23,562 nt of DNA, taken from an uncultured Oscillospiraceae bacterium. GTDB taxonomy: Bacteria; Bacillota; Clostridia; Oscillospirales; Oscillospiraceae. The stretch covers positions 1 through 23,562 of the forward strand of contig CAAEKQ010000081.1 in the NCBI GenBank assembly GCA_900756575.1. Reading direction: 5' to 3'. A model generated the notes under the pieces. That model saw only the letters and a list, made by a program, of their open reading frames with translations, made no database searches and had not been told where the DNA came from. Below, one piece after another: positions 13,217 through 19,413 of this stretch (positions within the stretch are counted from its first letter, which is position 1; every line of letters starts with the position of its first letter). A program made the translations under genes and the position numbers.

Positions 13217-16200
13217 TTAAGCTGCGGGATTCTTCAGCGCGGTCTGAACGGCCTCCAGAATGGAATTGGAGGAGCAGGTTGCGCCGGAAACAGCGTCGAT
13301 GCCGGAGAGGGCAGTGACCTCCTCCACGGTCTTGCCGATCAGCTGGGCGGGAACGCCCACATAGTCCTTGCCGCCCCTGGTTCGACCGGAAACGGCCCAG
13401 CCCAGGTACTTGGCATTTTCATCGCCGCCGCCCTCAGCGGTGATGGCGGTGATCCTGCCGCCCTCCACAGTCACCTTGGCGGTGAGGGGATAAGCGGTGA
13501 AGTCGCCGTCCTCATCGGGGGTGGTGGTGGCGGTGCCGGTGTAGGTCTGAGTCTGGGGCTTTGCGGCCTCGATCAGTGCGGGCAGCTCGGCAATCAGCTC
13601 GGCGGCCTCGGGCTCGGTGGCGTCGGGGTTTGCCAGCATGGCGACGGCCTCGTCATAGTGCTCTTTGAGCGCCGCCAGAGCGGGGGTAGCCTGGATGGCA
13701 GCGTCGTCATACTTGGAAAGGATTTCGCCGGCCTGATCCTTCAGGGCGGTGAGCTGGGTCTTCTGCTCGTCGGTCATGGGAGCGACCTTGGCGGGGAGGT
13801 TCTCGGCGGTGACCTCGAACTTCGCGGTGTAGTCCGCATAGCCCAGGCCGTAGATGGTGATGGCCCAGTAGCCGGTGCCGTCGGTGCCCTCGGGGAGCTG
13901 GCAGCGGATGGAGTCGGTGAGACCCAGCTGAATGCCCATGAACTTGTGCATCCAGTTGTCGGCGGCAAACTTGGTGCCGTAGGTCTGGAGGGCCTTGGTG
14001 TAGGTGGAATCGGTGCCGTAATAGGTCCACTTTACGGTCTGCATGGCAGCGCCAAGGCCGCCGTAGTTGCCGCCGACGTCAAAGCGCAGGAACTCGCCAT
14101 AGTTGCCGGAATAGGTCTTCACAGCGCCCTCGGCGCCCTCAGCGGTGGTAAGCGCCTTGTCCTTCAGGCCGGAGTCGGTGCCGGTCTGACGCGCGCCAAA
14201 GCTCCACTTGCCATCGGTCAGGGTAGCCGCCTTCAGGCCGTTGGTGTTGGCAGTGACCTGGGCCACCTCGGTGTAGGCGGAGAGGTTTTTCTCGGAGAAG
14301 CCGCCGTACAGGGTCTCGCCGCTGAGCGTGACCTCATAGTCCTTCACGAACTGGGCGTAATCCTGGGCGCGAACGGCCACGGGAACGTACTTAATGCCGG
14401 TGATCTCATAGCTCTTGATGCCGATTTCGGTCTTGTTGTAGGTCTTGCCGTCCTCCCGGTCCACAAAGTTGTTGGCGTCGGTCCAGTACAGGGGATAGTA
14501 ATCCTTGCCGGACTCGGTGTGGATGGTCACGTCCTGCTGGTAGCTGCCCCGATGCAGGCCGTGGTTGGAGGTGGCGCGGGTCACGGCGTCATAGCCGCCC
14601 TTGTCGTACTCGCCGCGGGAGTCTGCTTCCTGGGAGGAAGAAGTGTTGTCAGCAGCGTAGACGCCCTCGCCGTTCCAATACTCCTCATAGGTGAGGGAAG
14701 CGTAGAGGTAATAGGTGGCGGGAACGGTAACGGTCAGAGTCTTCTCATAGCCGGTGGCGGTGATGGTCAGCACATACTTGCCGTCCACGGCGTCGGCCTG
14801 AAAGGGTGCGGTGGTGAAGTCGATGGCGCCGTCTTCCTTGATGACCTTGACGCCGCGCTTACCGGAGGCGGCATAATCCTTGCCGTTGACGTTCACCTTG
14901 GAGATGGCGGCAACGAATGCGGCAAAATCAGCGTCGGTTGCGTCAGCGGTCTTTACGATGGACTGGTTGTCCGCACTGGCCTCGGCGGGCATAGCCTCGG
15001 TCTGGAGCTGGAAGGAAGCGGACAGGGGCGCATACTTGCCTGCCTTGTCGGTGACGGTCAGGGTGTAAGCGCCGATGGCAGCATCACTCCAGGTGAGCTT
15101 GCCGTCCTTCACTTCCATGCCGGAAACGGCAGCGCCCTTGGCGTCGGTGACGGTGTAGACGGGCTGATAATCTGCGGGAAGCTCAGCGGTAACGGTGGTC
15201 TCCTTAGCGGAAGCCAGCGCAGTGGCAACCTCCAGAGTACTGCCGGTCTTGACGGGAACGTAGAGGTCGGCGGCAATGGTGTAGATGCCGGACTCGGTGA
15301 TGTAGGTGATCCGGTTGATGGTCTGGCCCATCATGGCCTTGTAGTGGTCGGAGGAGGTGGGGCAATTATGAACGGAGGTGGTGAAGCCGCTGCACCAGGC
15401 AATCTCGGTGGTTCTCCAAACATTCTCCAGGTGGCGCATACCGTAGTCGCTGCCCTCCTTGGTGGAGAGAATCACGCCGTAGACATTGCCCAGCTTCTTC
15501 ACGGTGTCATCGTCCATGTCAACGTCCACCTGATAGTCGCCGTAGCGGCTGAAGGTGGAAAGGGTGGCGGTGGCGGTGAGCTCCTGCGCCTCGGCACCCG
15601 CAATTGCGCCAAAGGTCAGCTTGCCGTCCTTACCCAGAGTGGCTTCCTTGTAGCAGGCGGGAGCCTCGGACAGCACATAGTAGGAATAGGAAGCGCTTTC
15701 AAACAGGGCGTCCTTGCCGGTATAGGTGGTGGTGGAGGTCTGGCCGCGGTTGGTGACGGTGATTTCGACCTTGCTCTCGTCGGTGACGCGGGTGAATTCC
15801 TTCAGGGATACGCCCTTGCCCACCTTGACGGGGAAGGTGATGCCGGTGATGTCGGAGCCGTCGGCGTTTACATGATAAGAGCCGCCCACCAGGCGGGGGG
15901 TACGGGTCTTGTTCAGGGTTGCGGAGGTCACGCCGTCCACTGCCACATCGTTCTGAAGCTCTGCGGCGTAGAAGTCCGCATAGGGGATGTTCATCAGCAC
16001 ATAGCGGGAGGTGAGCAGATCCAGGCAGGAATACATGGTCTTCACGGCCTCGGCCCGGGAGATGTTGCGCTTGGGCAGCAGCTTGCCGTCCTTGTAGCCC
16101 TCAACGTAACCGGCTGCGGTGAGACCGGCGATGGCGGACTTGGCAAACTTGCCGATGGCGTCGGCATCAGAGAACTTGTCCAGCACGCTGAGATCCTGGT

Positions 16201-16630
16201 CGGAAACACCGGCCACCCGGGCGATCATGGTGAAGGCCTCCTGACGGGTGATCTGTGCGCGGGGGGACATGGTGGTGGCGGTGGTGCCGTTGGTGTAGCC
16301 GGCAGCCAGCGCGATGGAAACCTGCTCGAAGTACCAGTCGGTCTCCTTCACGTCCTGAAATGCCTTTGCAGCCTCGTCATCCCGCTCGGTGAAGCCGCAG
16401 ACGCGGTTCAGAATGGTGATGAACTCGGCACGGGAAATCTTGCTGTCGGGCTTGTAGGTGCCGTCCTTGTAGCCCTGGAGCCAGCCCTCGTCAGCGAAGT
16501 AGAGAAGGGATTCACTTGCCCAGTGATCCTCCAGTTCGCTGCGATCGGCGGCAAGGGCGGTGGGAACCAGGCTGATGAGCATACAAAGCGCCAGCAGCCC
16601 GCCCAGGGACCGTTTGAGCCAATTTAACAT
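13217..16630 (-). CDS. SLH-anchored exported protein with Tp47-like region and C-terminal FMN-binding domain
   Basis: This 1137-residue wall protein has a signal peptide ending near ALAA (residue 28) and three SLH domains (about 30-80, 88-140, 150-205), which bind secondary cell-wall polymer. A first beta-rich region (about 210-470) contains PYADFYAAEL, DGVTSAT and YGMRHLENVW. A linker domain follows (470-640). A region at about 640-945 strongly resembles, from memory, Treponema pallidum Tp47: LTYEEYW, YDAVTRAT, KYVPVAV, TANTNGLK, YYGTDSTYT, YGTKFAADNW. A helical stretch (950-1025) leads to an FMN_bind domain (1029-1132) with VSGATCSS, FMN-Thr at 1118. The start at 16630 follows AAAGGAAG and removes an unlikely upstream extension. 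First gene of the operon, with its own promoter. Likely the outermost member of the flavin chain (inference); the activity of the Tp47-like part is unknown. Confidence 0.88.
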   Translation of the reverse strand: MLNWLKRSLGGLLALCMLISLVPTALAADRSELEDHWASESLLYFADEGWLQGYKDGTYKPDSKISRAEFITILNRVCGFTERDDEAAKAFQDVKETDWYFEQVSIALAAGYTNGTTATTMSPRAQITRQEAFTMIARVAGVSDQDLSVLDKFSDADAIGKFAKSAIAGLTAAGYVEGYKDGKLLPKRNISRAEAVKTMYSCLDLLTSRYVLMNIPYADFYAAELQNDVAVDGVTSATLNKTRTPRLVGGSYHVNADGSDITGITFPVKVGKGVSLKEFTRVTDESKVEITVTNRGQTSTTTYTGKDALFESASYSYYVLSEAPACYKEATLGKDGKLTFGAIAGAEAQELTATATLSTFSRYGDYQVDVDMDDDTVKKLGNVYGVILSTKEGSDYGMRHLENVWRTTEIAWCSGFTTSVHNCPTSSDHYKAMMGQTINRITYITESGIYTIAADLYVPVKTGSTLEVATALASAKETTVTAELPADYQPVYTVTDAKGAAVSGMEVKDGKLTWSDAAIGAYTLTVTDKAGKYAPLSASFQLQTEAMPAEASADNQSIVKTADATDADFAAFVAAISKVNVNGKDYAASGKRGVKVIKEDGAIDFTTAPFQADAVDGKYVLTITATGYEKTLTVTVPATYYLYASLTYEEYWNGEGVYAADNTSSSQEADSRGEYDKGGYDAVTRATSNHGLHRGSYQQDVTIHTESGKDYYPLYWTDANNFVDREDGKTYNKTEIGIKSYEITGIKYVPVAVRAQDYAQFVKDYEVTLSGETLYGGFSEKNLSAYTEVAQVTANTNGLKAATLTDGKWSFGARQTGTDSGLKDKALTTAEGAEGAVKTYSGNYGEFLRFDVGGNYGGLGAAMQTVKWTYYGTDSTYTKALQTYGTKFAADNWMHKFMGIQLGLTDSIRCQLPEGTDGTGYWAITIYGLGYADYTAKFEVTAENLPAKVAPMTDEQKTQLTALKDQAGEILSKYDDAAIQATPALAALKEHYDEAVAMLANPDATEPEAAELIAELPALIEAAKPQTQTYTGTATTTPDEDGDFTAYPLTAKVTVEGGRITAITAEGGGDENAKYLGWAVSGRTRGGKDYVGVPAQLIGKTVEEVTALSGIDAVSGATCSSNSILEAVQTALKNPAA

Positions 16631-16706
16631 ATCGTTCTTCCTTTCTGTGGAACATTCCACGATTCGTTTTCGTGACCTGCACAACAGTTAGTCACGACTG
16701 ATTGAT

Positions 16707-16735
16707 AGTTTACTATAACTAACTAGCGATGTCAA
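16707..16735 (-). promoter_or_regulatory. Promoter of the SLH/flavoprotein operon
   Basis: On the minus strand a consensus TTGACA (16735-16730) is followed after 17 bases by TAAACT (16712-16707). A dyad ATAGT-TT-ACTAT (16705-16716) covers the -10 box. Confidence 0.65.
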
Positions 16736-16752
16736 CAAAAAATATGGAAATA

Positions 16753-16776
16753 ATTTGTTAGATTGTGCTAACAAAT
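16753..16776 (-). promoter_or_regulatory. 9-bp dyad upstream of the flavoprotein operon promoter
   Basis: ATTTGTTAG and CTAACAAAT form a perfect inverted repeat with a 6-base spacer, about 20-40 bases upstream of the -35 box. That place suits an activator or an upstream operator. No terminator role is likely, since no transcript from either side should end here. Confidence 0.55.
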
Positions 16777-16789
16777 GGGGGCGAAAATG

Positions 16790-16822
16790 CAAAAAGGGAA
16801 GCCCCCCGAAGGAGACTTCCCT
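16790..16822 (-). terminator. Terminator of degV
   Basis: Minus strand: AGGGAAGTCTCC pairs with the GC-rich 3' arm ending CTTCCCT through 12 pairs, two of them G-T, around a TTCG tetraloop. TTTTTGCATTTT follows. Confidence 0.85.
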
Positions 16823-16834
16823 GAAAAAACAATC

Positions 16835-17683
16835 TTATGCTGCACGGATAAACAGGATGCCCAAAGTGCCCGGGCCGCAGTGACAGGAGACGGTGCAGCC
16901 TGCCTGGGTCTCAATGATGTCGGTGAAGGGGGCGCACTCCTGAATGGCGGCGCGCACCTTGTCCACAAGGCCGTCCTCCACCGGGGTGTGGGTGATGAAA
17001 ATCCGCTCATACACCAGGCCGTCCCGGTTCTGGAGGCGATCCTTTACATAGTTGAGGATGCACTTTTCATAGCTGCCCCGGTACTTTTTAACCACCTTCA
17101 TTTTGCCGTCGATGACCTCAATGCAGGGCTTGAGGTGCAGCAGGTTCGCCCCCAGGGCCACCACCATGGAGCAGCGGCCCCCCTTGACCATGTAATCGAG
17201 ACGGTCAAGTAAGAAGCTGGCCTCCACCCGGGATGTGAGTTCGTTGAGCCGGTCTACGATCTCCAGGGGGCTGAGCTTGCCTTCCTCCGCCATGTTCACC
17301 GCCTCGCAGACGATGTGGCCGTGGCCCGAGGACAGGTTCCGGGAGTCCACCACATAGACGTTGGGAAGCTCCGAAGCCGCCACGCAGGCGTTTTGGTAGC
17401 AGGAGGAGAAATCGGCGCTGATGTCGATGTGGATAATCGCGTCGCATTCCGGAAGGAGCCGGGCGAACAGCTCTTGATAGTCGCTTACATTATTGGCGGC
17501 GGTGGAGCACAGGTCGCCCCCGGCGGCAACGTGGTCGAAGATGTCCTGGGGATGGATGTCCACCCCGTCCCGGAAGGTTTCGCCGCCCTTCATGGTGTAG
17601 AGGGGCAGAAGCTCCACCCGGTGGGCCTGGAGATAGTCGGGGCTTAGGTCACAGGTGCTGTCAGAGGTGATTCGGATGTTCAT
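16835..17683 (-). CDS. DegV family fatty-acid-binding protein
   Basis: This 282-residue cytoplasmic protein has the DegV layout. It opens with IRITSDSTCDLSPDY, carries the ligand-loop serine in CSTAANNVSDY (about residues 59-69), then HIDISADFSSCYQNA, VVDSRNLSSGHG, the late DRLDYMVKGGRCS and a C-terminal CHCGPGTLG. DegV/FakB proteins hold a single fatty acid and, in some species, present it to a fatty-acid kinase (family knowledge). No kinase gene is adjacent, so a FakB role is not shown. It stands alone, with a near-consensus promoter (17722-17750) and a strong terminator. Confidence 0.9.
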   Translation of the reverse strand: MNIRITSDSTCDLSPDYLQAHRVELLPLYTMKGGETFRDGVDIHPQDIFDHVAAGGDLCSTAANNVSDYQELFARLLPECDAIIHIDISADFSSCYQNACVAASELPNVYVVDSRNLSSGHGHIVCEAVNMAEEGKLSPLEIVDRLNELTSRVEASFLLDRLDYMVKGGRCSMVVALGANLLHLKPCIEVIDGKMKVVKKYRGSYEKCILNYVKDRLQNRDGLVYERIFITHTPVEDGLVDKVRAAIQECAPFTDIIETQAGCTVSCHCGPGTLGILFIRAA

Positions 17684-17721
17684 GGCGTTTTCCTCGTTTC
17701 CTGTATCAGAATATAGGAATT

Positions 17722-17750
17722 ATTATATCGAAATTGGGGCGTATTTTCAA
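17722..17750 (-). promoter_or_regulatory. Promoter of degV
   Basis: Minus strand TTGAAA (17750-17745), a 17-base spacer and TATAAT (17727-17722). Confidence 0.8.
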
Positions 17751-17902
17751 CGATTTTTCGCGGTTTCGGCAGGTTGTACGGATGGAAACGGCTGTTTTTG
17801 TCAAAATTGCGTCAGAAAATAATTGTGGCGGACGAAAAGAGTTGAAAAATTCAAAGATTATTCACACACTGGAGCGGGGGATGTGGTAAGATGGGAGCAT
17901 GA

Positions 17903-18031
17903 ATCGGCGTCGTATTTCCATCTCCGGTTTTCTCCTCTCTTTCTTTCCGCTCCTATATGACTTCTCTCCGGAGAGATGCCGATCCGTAAGGAAGGGGGCC
18001 AACGTAGCTGTTCCCTGCGTTGGCCCTTTTT
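17903..18031 (+). ncRNA. Candidate small structured RNA ending in an intrinsic terminator
   Basis: A 9-bp closing stem, ATCGGCGTC (17903-17911) with GATGCCGAT (17975-17983, one G-T), encloses a second stem TCTCCGG (17921-17927) with CCGGAGA (17968-17974). The enclosed loop (17928-17967) is largely C/T. A perfect 9-bp terminator stem (GGGCCAACG 17996-18004, CGTTGGCCC 18018-18026) with TTTTTATTTT follows. No open frame explains a terminator here. A weak TAAGAT at 17887-17892 could be the -10 box, but no good -35 was found. It matched no RNA family I recognise. Confidence 0.45.
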
Positions 18032-18036
18032 ATTTT
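17996..18036 (+). terminator. Strong intrinsic terminator without an annotated gene upstream
   Basis: GGGCCAACG pairs perfectly with CGTTGGCCC around a 13-base loop, followed by TTTTTATTTTAT. Confidence 0.85.
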
Positions 18037-18480
18037 ATGGCAAAACCACAGCAATGCAGCTGCGGGCTACAGCCGATCTTTTGTGCCGGAAATGCGCCAT
18101 TTCCCCTTGAAATACACAAAGTATTCCTGCGGGAAAATGTCTTTTTCCGACGCAAAATCTCTGGCTGAATCCTCTTGCTGATTCCTGTGGTATTGCCATG
18201 AGCGCTCTATTCTAGATGTTCAGATTAACAGAATCAGTTGGTTTGTGGGAATGCACGATGTTCCAGCGCCCCTACGGGTTCGTTGGTTGCGGAAATGCCA
18301 CCCATTCAACCGCACCCGTACCCCAAGGCAAGGGCTGGTAAACCCGCACCATCTAACCCCTAGCCATTCTTATTTATTCCATATTCTTTATTCTATATTC
18401 TTTCCTTCCGCCCCCGAAGGGCCTAACGAAAAGAGAAGGCCCGTTAAACCGTACTCCCTAAAATCTTAAAACAATACGTC
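18037..18480. repeat. Gene-free stretch with a degraded copy of the intergenic repeat family
   Basis: No gene is supported. ATTCAACCGCACCCGTACCC and the next bases (18304-18330) match, reversed, 7935-7962 of element B with one base missing. The GTTGGTTGCG-type sequence before it matches segment m2. At 18410-18437 a reversed 59-bp-type unit occurs (CGCCCCCGAAGGGCCTAACG, then AAAAGAGAA). A run of ATTCTT/ATTCC variants (18366-18405) is low-complexity. Confidence 0.6.
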
Positions 18481-18509
18481 TTTACAATTCGCCCCCATAC
18501 TATTATAAT
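18481..18509 (+). promoter_or_regulatory. Promoter of the DUF308 gene
   Basis: TTTACA (18481-18486), a 17-base spacer and a perfect TATAAT (18504-18509). Confidence 0.8.
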
Positions 18510-18544
18510 ATGATTCCTGAAACCACCACAGAGGAGGAATTTCA

Positions 18545-19072
18545 ATGTATGATTTGTTTCGACGCATTCGGCTTAATTTCCTGTTAACGTCAGTTTTATC
18601 CTGCATTCTTGGCCTATTACTCATTACATCCCCCGGCGCCGCCATGCGCACGGTGTTCCTGCTGGTGGGCTGGATGCTGGTGATCTCCGGCGCGGCCTCG
18701 CTGCTGACCGCGCTGTTGTCCCGCGGCCAGCCGGTGGGGCAGGGGGAGCTGGTGCTGGGTCTGGTGCAGCTGGCAACGGGCCTGGTGGTATTGATGCGCC
18801 CGGGGTTTCTCATGTCCCTGGCGGGCATCGTGGTGGGCTTTGTACTCCTGATCCACGGCATCCACGACATTCAGAACGCCCGGGAGCGGAAGGCGCTGGG
18901 CTACGAGTGGAAGCTCTCTATGGGCGTGGGCATCGTGGCGGTGGTCATGGGCATCATCGTGATGGTAAACCCCTTCTCCACCATGGAGACCCTGCTGCGG
19001 ATTGCGGGCATCTTCCTGCTGGTGGACGGTGTGGCCGATCTTGTGATGGTCTGGCGAACCACACACGGATAG
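18545..19072 (+). CDS. HdeD/DUF308 family membrane protein
   Basis: This 175-residue protein has six predicted membrane segments in three pairs, separated by short polar turns. Typical HdeD/DUF308 features are an early LGLLLITSPGAAM turn, LMRPGFLMSLAGIVVGFVLL in the middle and IAGIFLLVDGVADL near the end. In enterobacteria HdeD is linked to acid resistance; in Firmicutes the role is unknown (family knowledge). The start follows GAGGAGG. A promoter lies just upstream. The stop is nine bases before the -35 box of the valS leader, so it is a separate transcript. Confidence 0.85.
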   Translation: MYDLFRRIRLNFLLTSVLSCILGLLLITSPGAAMRTVFLLVGWMLVISGAASLLTALLSRGQPVGQGELVLGLVQLATGLVVLMRPGFLMSLAGIVVGFVLLIHGIHDIQNARERKALGYEWKLSMGVGIVAVVMGIIVMVNPFSTMETLLRIAGIFLLVDGVADLVMVWRTTHG

Positions 19073-19080
19073 ATTCACCC

Positions 19081-19109
19081 TTGACATTTTTCCCGGAATG
19101 TAATATCAT
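19081..19109 (+). promoter_or_regulatory. Promoter of the valS T-box transcript
   Basis: TTGACA (19081-19086), a 17-base spacer and TATCAT (19104-19109). Confidence 0.75.
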
Positions 19110-19115
19110 GGCTCT

Positions 19116-19362
19116 ATATCGAAAAAGCCAGGATGGAGAGGAGTAGTCCGAAAAGCCTCCAAGAGAGCAGGCGGTGGGTGCGAGCCTGTGGGGATATCGG
19201 TCGAAGGTCGCTCCGGAGCTGCGGGCCTCAAGCAAGTAGGGCCTGACGGTTGCTCCCGTTACAGAGCGTCGAGTGCGGCATGATTTGTATGGTTGTGCCG
19301 AATTCAGGTGGTACCGCGGATTTTGTTCGCCCTGAGTGTTTTATGGCACTCGGGGCGTTTTT
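19116..19362 (+). promoter_or_regulatory. T-box leader controlling valS
   Basis: The conserved T-box sequence AGGTGGTACCGCGGA is at 19306-19320. Its TGGT would pair with the tRNA 3' end ACCA, fitting tRNA-Val. Stem I marks are AGTA (19142-19145), AGAGAG (19162-19167) and the GGTGGGTGCGAGCC distal part. A likely specifier GTC (Val) is at 19200-19202, though another GTC is at 19207-19209. Stem III is CGGCA/TGCCG (19276-19300). The competing terminator is 19328-19362. Uncharged tRNA-Val should stabilise the antiterminator and let valS be transcribed. Confidence 0.93.
19328..19362 (+). terminator. T-box terminator
   Basis: CGCCCTGAGTG (19328-19338) pairs fully with CACTCGGGGCG (19347-19357, one G-T), followed by TTTTT. 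Confidence 0.92.
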
Positions 19363-19413
19363 GTGATTCTGCGGGTAATATTGTGTAAAATAACTGAGGA
19401 GATGATTCATTCT

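Noticed and set aside
13067..16627. Open frame of nearly 1200 codons on the plus strand, antisense to the SLH flavoprotein gene
   Set aside because: It mirrors the codon bias of a GC-rich gene, is Gly/Val/Leu-rich without family motifs, has no ribosome site, and the minus strand carries clear SLH and FMN-binding domains.
17983..17992. Signal recognition particle RNA suggested by TCCGTAAGGA
   Set aside because: The match is only a short GNRA-type loop. The flanking conserved SRP helix-8 bases are missing and a terminator hairpin follows at once.
17899..18168. 89-codon open frame across the small-RNA candidate
   Set aside because: It reads straight through a strong terminator and has no good ribosome site or recognisable domain.
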